Origin: Chloroflexota bacterium | Lineage (GTDB): Bacteria; Chloroflexota; Anaerolineae; Anaerolineales; Villigracilaceae | DNA length: 30,107 bases | Assembly: GCA_021796315.1 (NCBI GenBank) | Contig: JAJYOH010000012.1 | Span: 1 to 30,107 of the forward strand | Direction: 5' to 3' | In this document: positions 7,165-14,031 of the stretch, piece after piece | How positions within the stretch are numbered: the stretch's first letter is position 1 | How the letters are laid out: every line of letters starts with the position of its first letter | Notes under the pieces: generated by a model | What the model was told of the DNA's origin: nothing | Database searches by the model: none | The model's input: only the letters and a program-made list of their open reading frames with translations | Program-made: the position numbers and the translations under genes

Positions 7165-7690
7165 CTGGTCGTTAAGTTGGATCGAAGCGCTGCTGCTGAT
7201 CGGCAGCGGACTGCTGGCGGTTGTCATCCATCGCAACACAGATCTTTCCCTCGGCCTGCCCGGCCATCAAGGCATCGCGTGGATCACGATCCTGATTATT
7301 GGACGCATGTCATCACGCTTCCGTGGTGCGGGGAGCCTGGCGGGCATGGGCGCATCGACGGCAACTTTTATTCCGGCTTTGCACACTGCCAATCCTTTCA
7401 CCGCGCTGTTCTATCTTTTGCCCGGCCCCGTGATGGACATTGCTTTCCATTATTTTCCTCGTTACGCAAACAAGCTTTGGTTCCTGGTTTTGATTGGCGG
7501 TCTGGCGCACGTCACCAAACCGCTCGGACAACTTGTGGTCAATCTGATTATGGGATGGCCGTTCGGTTCATTCCGCTTCGGCGTGCTTTATCCCGTCGCC
7601 AGTCATTTACTTTTCGGTTTGATCGGTGGATTCATCGGCGCACTCATCATGCTCGGTATCCATCGTCTGTCACCCAAACCCACTCAATAA
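7115..7690 (+). CDS. Integral membrane protein of the tungstate locus (ECF S-component-like, putative)
   Basis: This 191-residue protein has about five or six hydrophobic helices: residues 20-36, 50-62, 75-100, 120-140 and 160-182. The start at ATG 7115 is supported by GAGGAG about 10 bases upstream and gives a short soluble N-terminus. Its size, helix number and GGFIGALIML-type glycine-rich helices resemble substrate-binding S components of ECF transporters, but no diagnostic ECF motif could be confirmed. It overlaps the TiaS-like gene by 50 bases and is 10 bp before tupA. It could assist tungstate uptake or serve a separate substrate; the product is unidentified. Confidence 0.55.
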   Translation: MNGTSSRKIESKAFPTDWSLSWIEALLLIGSGLLAVVIHRNTDLSLGLPGHQGIAWITILIIGRMSSRFRGAGSLAGMGASTATFIPALHTANPFTALFYLLPGPVMDIAFHYFPRYANKLWFLVLIGGLAHVTKPLGQLVVNLIMGWPFGSFRFGVLYPVASHLLFGLIGGFIGALIMLGIHRLSPKPTQ

Positions 7691-7700
7691 GGAATCGAAG

Positions 7701-8624
7701 ATGAAACTCATAACGCGCAACATTCTTTTGACTCTTGGCCTGATCCTGGCCCTGGCTTTATCCGCCTGCGGCTCAGCCGCGACGCCGACAGCGGCTCCCG
7801 TTACAGCGGCCCCGGTTGCAACTGATGCCTTAACCGCCGCGCCTGCCAACCCAAACCTGATCCTGTCAACCACCACTTCCACGCAAGACTCGGGATTGCT
7901 CGATGTGTTGGTCCCACTCTTCGAACAGCAGACTGGTTACACGGTCAAGACGGTTGCGGTCGGCACAGGCGCGGCATTGAAGATGGGACAGGAAGGCAAT
8001 GCGGATGTCCTGCTCGTCCATGCGCCATCGTCCGAGAAAACTTATATGGATGGCGGCTTTGGCAGGGAACGCTTCCTCGTCATGCACAACGATTTCATTA
8101 TCGTCGGCCCATCATCTGACCCGGCTGGAATCAAAGGCGATGCCAGCGCGGTGGACGCGTTCAAGAAAATTGCCGCCGCAGGTGCCACGTTCATTTCGCG
8201 CGGCGACCAATCAGGCACAAACACAAAAGAATTGGCATTGTGGAAAAGCGCCGCGATCGATCCCGCTGGAACGAAACCGGCCTGGTATGTTGAGTCTGGG
8301 CAGGGCATGGGCCAGACATTGACGATTGCATCAGAAAAGGGCGCTTATACATTGACCGACCGCGCCACGTATCTGGCAACCAAAGAAAATTTGAAGCTCG
8401 ATATCCTTGTCGAAAAGGATAACTCTTTGCTGAACATTTACCATGTAATTACCGTCAATCCAGACAAGTGGCCGAAAGTCAATTATGTCGGCGCGCTTGC
8501 ATTTGCCAGGTGGATTACATCACCCGATATTCAGGCTGTGATCGGCAAATTCGGCGTGGACAAGTTCGGCGCCCCACTCTTCTTCCCGGATGCGACCAAG
8601 ACCGATGCGGACTTTGGTCTGTAA
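7701..8624 (+). CDS. tupA: Tungstate ABC transporter substrate-binding lipoprotein TupA
   Basis: The 307-residue product has a lipoprotein signal ending ALSAC (C23), an A/T/P-rich tether to about residue 50, and a binding domain opening with LILSTTTSTQDSGLLD, the TupA signature. GADVLLVHAPSSEK-like, SRGDQSGTNTKEL and SGQGMGQTL segments follow the family. TupA captures tungstate with very high affinity outside the membrane and delivers it to TupB/TupC. ATG 7701 is chosen because it has AAGGA upstream and yields the signal peptide; the longer open frame from 7626 would overlap the previous gene and bury the signal. An intrinsic terminator follows the stop, so tupA mRNA is probably more abundant than tupBC mRNA. 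Confidence 0.93.
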   Translation: MKLITRNILLTLGLILALALSACGSAATPTAAPVTAAPVATDALTAAPANPNLILSTTTSTQDSGLLDVLVPLFEQQTGYTVKTVAVGTGAALKMGQEGNADVLLVHAPSSEKTYMDGGFGRERFLVMHNDFIIVGPSSDPAGIKGDASAVDAFKKIAAAGATFISRGDQSGTNTKELALWKSAAIDPAGTKPAWYVESGQGMGQTLTIASEKGAYTLTDRATYLATKENLKLDILVEKDNSLLNIYHVITVNPDKWPKVNYVGALAFARWITSPDIQAVIGKFGVDKFGAPLFFPDATKTDADFGL

Positions 8625-8644
8625 TCTGTAACGATTTCACTGAT

Positions 8645-8695
8645 GACGGGAAACGAGTAATATTGGACTGCACTCGTTTCCCGTTTTCTTTTTTG
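8645..8695 (+). terminator. Intrinsic terminator between tupA and tupB
   Basis: A 12-bp perfect stem (ACGGGAAACGAG 8646-8657 with CTCGTTTCCCGT 8673-8684) gains one more pair inside and a wobble pair outside, and is followed by TTTTCTTTTTTG. It lies between two genes of one transporter, so it probably works as a partial terminator that sets a high ratio of binding protein to permease. Confidence 0.88.
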
Positions 8696-8699
8696 TAAC

Positions 8700-9353
8700 A
8701 TGCCCTTCGATCCCGAAGTATTTCAAATCACGATCCTTTCCCTGCAAATCTCCGGCGTGGCGACTGCCATCAGTCTCCTGCTGGGATTGCCGCTTGGCAC
8801 ATGGCTGGCGCTTGGAAAATTTCCCGGACGTTCCCTGTTGTTAAGCATTGTCAACACCGGAATGGGATTGCCGCCCGTAGTTGTCGGCCTGGCAGTAGCC
8901 ATGACGCTCTGGCGCTCAGGTCCGCTCGGCGACTTTAATCTTATTTACACGCCCACCGCAATGGTGATTGCACAGGTGGTCATTGCTTTCCCGGTTGTCG
9001 CAGGGTTAACGGTCGCGGCCTTGCAAGCTTTGGATCAACGTCTGCAATTGCAACTGCTCGGTCTGGGTGCATCGCGATTGCAAATGATCTGGATGTTATG
9101 GCGCGAGGCGCGCCTGCCTCTGCTGGCGGCGTTGATGGCTGGGTTTGGCAGTGTCATCTCCGAGGTTGGCGCGTCCATGATGGTGGGCGGAAACATCCGC
9201 TATCAGACGCGCGTGCTGACCACGGCCATCGTGTTGGAAACCAGCAAGGGTGAATTCAATAACGCGATTGCATTGGGCGCTTTATTGCTCATCATCACTT
9301 TCCTCGTGAACTGGGCCCTGACCTGGATTCAGCAAAGAGGGGCAAAACGATGA
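8700..9353 (+). CDS. tupB: Tungstate ABC transporter permease TupB
   Basis: The product is a 217-residue inner-membrane permease of the molybdate/tungstate type with about five or six helices. The cytoplasmic EAA-like loop is near residues 118-140 (LLGLGASRLQMIWMLWREAR), where the ATPase docks. The TupB-like stretch VISEVGASMMVGGNI follows. It forms the membrane channel with TupC. ATG 8700 comes 4 bases after the T-tract of the terminator and no Shine-Dalgarno is visible, so translation may be weak, coupled or leaderless. It overlaps tupC by 4 bases (ATGA), a sign of translational coupling. Confidence 0.9.
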   Translation: MPFDPEVFQITILSLQISGVATAISLLLGLPLGTWLALGKFPGRSLLLSIVNTGMGLPPVVVGLAVAMTLWRSGPLGDFNLIYTPTAMVIAQVVIAFPVVAGLTVAALQALDQRLQLQLLGLGASRLQMIWMLWREARLPLLAALMAGFGSVISEVGASMMVGGNIRYQTRVLTTAIVLETSKGEFNNAIALGALLLIITFLVNWALTWIQQRGAKR

Positions 9354-10075
9354 ACAGATTGATCGCCATTAACAATCTTCTGGTGCGGCGCGGCGGACGC
9401 GAAACGCTGAAAGTCGATTCGCTGAACATCACGCGCGGCGAGACTCTGGTCATTGTCGGGCCGAACGGCGCAGGCAAAAGCACCCTGCTGCTCGTGCTGG
9501 CGCGCCTGATCAAACCTGACAGCGGTGAAATTATTTTCGATGGAAATCCATTAGCGCAAATAAATAGCCTTGATTATCGCCGCCGGATTTCATTTGTCTT
9601 TCAAGACCCCCTGCTAATGGATATGTCGGTGGAGAATAACATCGCTCTGGGACTCAAATTCCGCGGCGTATCAAAAGATGAAGCACAAGCGCGAGTGATG
9701 AAATGGTTAAAGCAATTGGGGATTGAGTCGCTGGCGAAACGGCGGGCAGGCGAATTGTCCGGAGGCGAGGCGCAAAGAGTTAGTCTTGCGCGCGCGTTCA
9801 TTCTGGACCCGGAACTGCTTTTGCTCGATGAACCTTTTTCCTCGCTCGATCCGCCTGCGCGCGCCAAACTGCTGGATGAATTATCCGCTTTGTTGGCAGA
9901 TGATCATCGTACGGCGATTTTCGTCACACATAATTTAAAAGAAGCCGTCCAACTTGGAAACAGGGTAGCCGTAATCGTGGATGGAAGGTTGAGACAAGTC
10001 GGGCCCGCCCGGCAAATCAAAGCCAAACCTGCGGATGGAACTGTCGCGGCATTTCTGAAAGAAATGACGGGTTAG
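9350..10075 (+). CDS. tupC: Tungstate ABC transporter ATP-binding protein TupC
   Basis: This 241-residue ABC ATPase carries Walker A GPNGAGKST (about residues 38-46), a Q-loop at VFQDP, the signature LSGGEAQRV, Walker B LLLLDEPFSSLD and the H-loop at VTHNL. It powers tungstate import through TupB. It overlaps the end of tupB by 4 bases and is the last gene of the locus, with a hairpin after its stop codon. Its sequence alone could also fit a molybdate or other oxyanion importer; the tungstate call comes from TupA and gene order. Confidence 0.9.
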   Translation: MNRLIAINNLLVRRGGRETLKVDSLNITRGETLVIVGPNGAGKSTLLLVLARLIKPDSGEIIFDGNPLAQINSLDYRRRISFVFQDPLLMDMSVENNIALGLKFRGVSKDEAQARVMKWLKQLGIESLAKRRAGELSGGEAQRVSLARAFILDPELLLLDEPFSSLDPPARAKLLDELSALLADDHRTAIFVTHNLKEAVQLGNRVAVIVDGRLRQVGPARQIKAKPADGTVAAFLKEMTG

Positions 10076-10086
10076 GCTTAATTAAC

Positions 10087-10117
10087 GGCATATCCCGCGA
10101 TTGCGCGCGGGATAGCC
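10087..10117 (+). terminator. Hairpin after tupC, probable end of the tup transcript
   Basis: TATCCCGCG (10091-10099) pairs with CGCGGGATA (10106-10114) around a 6-base loop, and GGC/GCC extends the stem past one bulged A. No T-tract follows on either strand, so it may act as a Rho-dependent or mRNA-stabilising 3' structure. Confidence 0.5.
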
Positions 10118-10181
10118 AAAGACCAACTCAGAGGGAGGAGAGAGAGTCTACCAAGCAGGCTTCGGAGGAAGCCCGCCCAGT

Positions 10182-10400
10182 TTACAAAGGTTGATGGTCG
10201 GGATTTGTGCCGCACCAGATGCAAACGGGCTTGTCCAACTGGTTACAGGCGATGGCATTCGAACAGCGGTGAGCGACCACTCGCGGCAACTGTTCAGGCA
10301 AATGTTCAGCGGGATAAACTACTTCAGTCTCCAGCGCGATCTCGTGCCCAACATACTCGCAATACTTGATCTTGCTGACTTCCCAAGTGCGAACTGCCAT
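10182..10400 (-). CDS. Small cysteine-rich protein, putative zinc-binding
   Basis: This 72-residue protein has cysteines at 14, 46, 52, 60 and 63 (the last two as CIWC) and histidines at 19 and 44, a pattern fitting a small zinc site. No named family was recognised. The gene is supported by a strong GGAGG 6 bases before ATG 10400 and by regular composition. It is transcribed towards the tup operon and ends about 65 bp from the hairpin after tupC. A short hairpin with mismatched base (10155-10176) lies beyond its stop. Upstream, at 10452-10467, is a CRP/FNR-like palindrome that could control it. Confidence 0.65.
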   Translation of the reverse strand: MAVRTWEVSKIKYCEYVGHEIALETEVVYPAEHLPEQLPRVVAHRCSNAIACNQLDKPVCIWCGTNPDHQPL

Positions 10401-10451
10401 CCGGCACCTCCAAACTCATATCCAGTTTAAAGCATGTCAGGCAACACTGCC

Positions 10452-10467
10452 AGTGACACGCGTCACA
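10452..10467. promoter_or_regulatory. CRP/FNR-family-like palindromic site
   Basis: AGTGACACGCGTCACA fits the NGTGA-N6-TCACN layout of CRP/FNR-type operators, with perfect GTGAC/GTCAC arms. It lies 52-67 bp upstream of the small Cys-rich gene. A further GTGAC (10475-10479) is nearby. Only a sequence match supports it. Confidence 0.35.
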
Positions 10468-10487
10468 AGCGGGCGTGACAAATTGCC

Positions 10488-10507
10488 CCTTTTTAGGACT
10501 AAAAAGG
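10488..10507 (-). terminator. Weak hairpin after the sugar dehydrogenase gene
   Basis: CCTTTTTA and TAAAAAGG form an 8-bp stem with a 4-base loop, 23 bp past the stop of the minus-strand gene. The stem is AT-rich and no clear T-tract follows, so terminator function is uncertain. Confidence 0.35.
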
Positions 10508-10530
10508 CCAGGTTTATTGTGCCAGGTTTT

Positions 10531-11769
10531 TTATTTTTCAAGGCGATAGATGCCGCCGTTGCGATCAGCAAGATAGATTTCCCCGGTTGCATCTTGGCCG
10601 AAAGTGGTGATGCCGAAGCCCGTCTCGAACAGGACTTGGGATTGCCAGCCATTCTGCAAGTTGATCAGCCCCCAAACTTTTCCGCTGCATTCATCACCGT
10701 AAAGATAAACTCCCTGCCACTCAGGCATCCTGCCGCGATAAACATATCCGCCGATGATGGCACATCCGCCCTCGGCGTGACTGTATTCGACAACAGGCAT
10801 GGTAATGTTTATTCCTGCTGGTGGCTGACCCGCGTATGGATGCAGGCCTTCGTAATAATTCCAGCCAAAGTTCAGGCCCGGCGCGTTGGATGGGACTACA
10901 TCCACTTCTTCCCAGGTATCCTGACCAACATCGGCGATGTAAAGGTTGTTCGTTGCACGATCAAATGAGAAACGCCACGGATTGCGCAAGCCATAAGCCC
11001 AGATCTCAGGCCTGCCGCCCCCATTGGCAAAAGGGTTATCTGGCGGAATCGCGTATGGGCCGCCATGGTCAACATCGATTCGCAGAATCTTTCCGAGCAG
11101 GACATTCGTATTTTGTCCATTGCCGTGCGGATCGCCCTGGGAACCGCCATCACCGAGACCCATGTAGAGATAGCCGTCAGGGCCAAAAATCATTTTGCCG
11201 CCATTGTGATTTGGAAATGGTTGTTGGACATGCAGTAAATCTTTTTCGCTCGCGGGATCGGCACTATCTCCGTTTGCTGTGAAACGAGCGATCACCGTAT
11301 TGCCATTGGTGTCTGTGTAATTGACATAAAAATATGGGTTGTGTTTGAAGTCTGGATGAAAGGCGAGACCAAGCAATCCCTGCTCATTGCCCTGACTGTT
11401 GACGCGGTCAATAATATCAAGGAAAGGAGGGTCGAGCATCTGACCATTTTCGATGATCCGGATTCTTCCTCCCTGCTCGATAACAAACATGCGCCCAGCG
11501 CCATCATCTGGAAATTGAATGTCAACTGGCGAAGCCATGCCAGAGATGAGTTGGATCCAACGATAGGCTGATGGATTTGGGAAAGTAGTTGCGTTCTCAA
11601 GAGTCGGCGCGGGAACAATCGTCGAAGCAGGCGGGACGGGCGTAAAAGTTGAAGGCTGGATAAAAGCAGGTATCGCAGTGGCCGCTTTGGGCGTTGAAAG
11701 AGGCGGCTTGCCGGAATTTGAGCAAGCCGCTAAAAGCAGGACAAACAGTAAAGGCAGCGCGCGCTTCAT
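10531..11769 (-). CDS. PQQ-dependent sugar dehydrogenase (glucose/sorbosone dehydrogenase family) lipoprotein
   Basis: The 412-residue product begins MKRALPLLFVLLLAAC (lipidated C16), has a P/T/A-rich tether to about residue 65, and then a six-bladed beta-propeller of the soluble glucose dehydrogenase/YliI type. Visible family motifs are GLLGLAFHPDF, NHNGGKMIFGPDGYLYMGLGDGG, GKILRIDVD, AYGLRNPWRFSFD, IADVGQDTWEEVD and LNFGWNYYEG. Members oxidise aldose sugars outside the cell using PQQ with calcium. No PQQ synthesis genes are in the window. ATG 11769 lies 4 bp after the stop of the DUF1232 gene, so the two are cotranscribed; its own Shine-Dalgarno is weak. Confidence 0.88.
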   Translation of the reverse strand: MKRALPLLFVLLLAACSNSGKPPLSTPKAATAIPAFIQPSTFTPVPPASTIVPAPTLENATTFPNPSAYRWIQLISGMASPVDIQFPDDGAGRMFVIEQGGRIRIIENGQMLDPPFLDIIDRVNSQGNEQGLLGLAFHPDFKHNPYFYVNYTDTNGNTVIARFTANGDSADPASEKDLLHVQQPFPNHNGGKMIFGPDGYLYMGLGDGGSQGDPHGNGQNTNVLLGKILRIDVDHGGPYAIPPDNPFANGGGRPEIWAYGLRNPWRFSFDRATNNLYIADVGQDTWEEVDVVPSNAPGLNFGWNYYEGLHPYAGQPPAGINITMPVVEYSHAEGGCAIIGGYVYRGRMPEWQGVYLYGDECSGKVWGLINLQNGWQSQVLFETGFGITTFGQDATGEIYLADRNGGIYRLEK

Positions 11770-11773
11770 CGTC

Positions 11774-12136
11774 TTATTTATCTTTTATATCCACCGAGTC
11801 CGCATCCACCACTTCATCCTGACCGTCCACAATATCCATGTTGCTGGTCAACTTTTTCGTATGCTCGGCGACGACATCAGGCGGACAAAGCTCGATGAAA
11901 AGATAACTGCCAAGCGCGATCACTGCTACATCGTCAAGGGCATCTATGCCGGGGAAGCCCATAATTAAATCAACTGGCGAGATCCAATAGATAAGCGTAC
12001 CGATCGGGATTAACTTCACCCAGGGACTGACGCGCCGGTCCCCCATCAAACTCAATATGAGTTTGGCGCGCATCAAAAGACCGCGCAACATTCCCTGCGG
12101 TGGGATCGTCAGATTACCATTATTTTTATCGGCCAT
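11774..12136 (-). CDS. DUF1232 (YkvA-like) membrane protein
   Basis: The product has 120 residues, with the DUF1232 core at about 45-85: WVKLIPIGTLIYWISPVDLI, then GIDALDDVAVIALGSYLFI. The SPVDLI motif is diagnostic. Members are small membrane-associated proteins of unknown role. The acidic C-terminus (VDGQDEVVDADSVDIKD) is soluble. ATG 12136 has AAGGAG 7 bases upstream. It is the first gene of a two-gene unit with the sugar dehydrogenase, driven by a TATAAT promoter at 12162-12167. It is divergent from the NYN gene. Confidence 0.85.
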   Translation of the reverse strand: MADKNNGNLTIPPQGMLRGLLMRAKLILSLMGDRRVSPWVKLIPIGTLIYWISPVDLIMGFPGIDALDDVAVIALGSYLFIELCPPDVVAEHTKKLTSNMDIVDGQDEVVDADSVDIKDK

Positions 12137-12161
12137 GTTATGCTCCTTCTTATAAAGTTAC

Positions 12162-12167
12162 ATTATA
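12162..12167 (-). promoter_or_regulatory. Putative -10 element for the DUF1232 / sugar dehydrogenase unit
   Basis: Perfect TATAAT on the minus strand, with a weak -35. It is 26 bases before ATG 12136, leaving a short leader that contains the AAGGAG ribosome site. Confidence 0.5.
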
Positions 12168-12252
12168 CACGCGGAAGTTTTTTGACCATCGACGTGTCTA
12201 TTTCATGTACGAGAAAACTTCTCAAGAGTGGCAGCCCGCTTTATGCCTGCGC

Positions 12253-12258
12253 TATAAT
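12253..12258 (+). promoter_or_regulatory. -10 element implying a leaderless NYN transcript
   Basis: TATAAT ends 6 bases before ATG 12265, so transcription should begin at or within a base of the start codon. The HDAC gene has the same spacing. No good -35 or Shine-Dalgarno is present. Confidence 0.55.
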
Positions 12259-12264
12259 GACGCC

Positions 12265-12753
12265 ATGTCTTACTTGATCGACGGCCACAACCTGATTCCC
12301 AAACTTGGACTTCGTCTTGATTCCATCGACGATGAGATGCAACTCGTCTCCATCTTGCAGGAATTTTGCCGCCTGGAGCGCCGCACCGCCGAAGTGTATT
12401 TTGATGGCGCACCCACAAGTCAGGCACGCACACAAAAATTTGGCGCGGTGACCGCTCACTTTGTCCGGCTGGGAATGACCGCAGATAATGCCATCAAGGC
12501 CCGGCTGGAAAAATTAGGACATGCCGCCCGCAACTGGATCGTGGTCAGTTCGGACCATGAAGTCCAAAACTCAGCAAAAGGCGCGCATGCAAATTTCACT
12601 TCATCTGATTCATTCGCGGGACAACTCACCTGTGCCTGCGGCACTGGCGCAGGCAAACATGCACGCGAGTTTGAACCCGGGATAAAAACCGAGCAAAACC
12701 TTTCCGCAGAAGAAATAGATGAGTGGCTAAAGTTCTTCAACAAAAAACAGTGA
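12265..12753 (+). CDS. NYN-domain (YacP-like) putative ribonuclease
   Basis: The 162-residue product opens with MSYLIDGHNLIPKL, the NYN/PIN-like motif with acidic D6, and has EVYFDGAPTSQ, ADNAIKARLEK and WIVVSSDHEVQNSAK, giving the further acidic residues of a Mg-dependent nuclease site. YacP-type proteins are thought to process RNA. The start at 12265 is chosen over an in-frame upstream codon at 12100 because the IDGHN motif must be near the N-terminus and TATAAT lies 6 bases before it. It stands alone, divergent from DUF1232. Confidence 0.82.
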   Translation: MSYLIDGHNLIPKLGLRLDSIDDEMQLVSILQEFCRLERRTAEVYFDGAPTSQARTQKFGAVTAHFVRLGMTADNAIKARLEKLGHAARNWIVVSSDHEVQNSAKGAHANFTSSDSFAGQLTCACGTGAGKHAREFEPGIKTEQNLSAEEIDEWLKFFNKKQ

Positions 12754-12988
12754 AAAATCAGACAACACACTCCGAATTCTAATCTGGCGTTAATGCAATT
12801 TGGACAATTCAGATGTATATTAACACCAAGACACCTGCCCTCCCTTTTACTGGTATCAAGGTGTCAACCACCTAAAGCAATTTGCATGTCCCCCCCATGC
12901 CAATTGACGGTGGTGTCCCTCCCCCTCAAGGTGACAGGCATATCTTTTATGATATGCCTGTCAACCGTTTAAAGACTATAATGCGCGC
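12754..12988. repeat. Intergenic region with GTGTC/GACAC repeats and a strong hairpin
   Basis: The region contains GACACCT (12830s) and AGGTGTC (12850s) as an inverted pair, further GGTGTC and GGTGACAGGC motifs, and a perfect 12-bp stem, GACAGGCATATC (12933-12944) with GATATGCCTGTC (12951-12962) around TTTTAT. This hairpin ends 14 bp before the -10 of the HDAC gene. No gene is seen. It could be a decayed repeat cluster, a terminator for the NYN gene (no T-tract) or a regulatory site. Confidence 0.5.
12977..12982 (+). promoter_or_regulatory. -10 element implying a leaderless deacetylase transcript
   Basis: TATAAT is followed by exactly 6 bases and then ATG 12989, as at the NYN gene. No Shine-Dalgarno is present. 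Confidence 0.55.
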
Positions 12989-13990
12989 ATGACGACTGCT
13001 TATTGCTTTGTCCCATCCACATCGCATTTATATCCCGATCATCCCGAACATCCCAGCCGCCTGGATATCCTGGAACCCAAACTCGAATCATTTAGAGCAC
13101 AAAAAATAAAAGCGATACCTGCCGCGCGCGATGAAGTTGCCCTCGTCCATCATCCAAAGTTAATTACAGAGTTGGAACAAGCCTGCCAACAGGGACCGGG
13201 CGTGATCGATTCAGCGCCAACGTTCGTGACTCGCACCTCGTTCACCGATGCACTGCTCGCTTCAGGCGGGACCTTGGGCTGTGTGCGCGCTGTCTTGAGC
13301 GGATCAGCCCGGAATGCTTTTGCCGTTGTCCGCCCGCCCGGACATCATGCCGAACCGAATCGTCCGATGGGATTTTGTTTGTTCAACAATGTTGCCATCG
13401 CCGCGCGTGACGCGCTGACACGCGGGATCAATCGTGTTGCCATCGTCGACTACGATGCTCATCACGGCAACGGGACACAAGCCGCATTCATCGGCGACGA
13501 ACGTGCGGCATATTTATCCACGCATCAATGGGGAATTTATCCCGGCACCGGCTGGTACGAAGAAGCGCCACATGCAAAGAAAAGAATCATCAACGTGCCG
13601 CTTCCAGCGGGTTCAGGCGATAAAACTTATGAACGAGTGGCAGATGAAATCTTCGTGCCGTTCATTGAATCATTCAAGCCCGAATTGATCCTGGTCTCAG
13701 CCGGTTTCGACGCGCATTGGAACGATCCCATCACTTCACTTGGACTTTCCACCGCAGGCTACTATATACTCTCGAAGAAATTAGTCGATCTCGCCGAAGA
13801 ATACTGCGGCGGGCAAATTGTCTTTGTGCTCGAAGGCGGATACGATCCTGAAAACGTTGCCAATGGTTCATCGGCAGTCTTCTCTGCATTGACCGGAAAT
13901 GATTTTATCGATCCGGGCGATGTTAATCGCCGCAAGGAACCGGATATCAGCGAACGCCTTGAACAAATCCGCAAATGGCATGGATATTAA
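12989..13990 (+). CDS. Histone deacetylase-family (AcuC/acetylpolyamine amidohydrolase-like) deacetylase
   Basis: This 333-residue arginase-fold zinc deacetylase has VRPPGHHAEP with the catalytic histidine pair H119/H120, and zinc ligands D156 and H158 in VDYDAHHGNGT and D241 in SAGFDAH. LEGGYDPENVANG near residue 290 is also typical. Bacterial members deacetylate polyamines, acetoin-pathway proteins or protein lysines; the substrate cannot be read here. ATG 12989 is right after a TATAAT with a 6-base gap and lacks a ribosome site, so the mRNA is probably leaderless. It converges on the ammonia-lyase gene, with a shared hairpin between. Confidence 0.9.
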   Translation: MTTAYCFVPSTSHLYPDHPEHPSRLDILEPKLESFRAQKIKAIPAARDEVALVHHPKLITELEQACQQGPGVIDSAPTFVTRTSFTDALLASGGTLGCVRAVLSGSARNAFAVVRPPGHHAEPNRPMGFCLFNNVAIAARDALTRGINRVAIVDYDAHHGNGTQAAFIGDERAAYLSTHQWGIYPGTGWYEEAPHAKKRIINVPLPAGSGDKTYERVADEIFVPFIESFKPELILVSAGFDAHWNDPITSLGLSTAGYYILSKKLVDLAEEYCGGQIVFVLEGGYDPENVANGSSAVFSALTGNDFIDPGDVNRRKEPDISERLEQIRKWHGY

Positions 13991-13995
13991 AAACA

Positions 13996-14021
13996 TGTGG
14001 GCGGATCACAATCCGCCCACA
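13996..14021. terminator. Bidirectional-type terminator between convergent genes
   Basis: TGTGGGCGGAT (13996-14006) pairs perfectly with ATCCGCCCACA (14011-14021) around a CACA loop. On the minus strand it is followed by TGTTTTTAAT, so it is a good terminator for the ammonia-lyase gene; on the plus strand the T-tract is poor. Confidence 0.82.
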
Positions 14022-14031
14022 CATAATTGAA

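Noticed and set aside
7626..7700. Longer N-terminus for TupA
   Set aside because: It would run inside the previous gene and place residues before a clear lipoprotein signal; ATG 7701 has a ribosome site.
12100..12264. Longer N-terminus for the NYN protein
   Set aside because: The IDGHN motif is normally at the N-terminus and a TATAAT lies 6 bases before ATG 12265.
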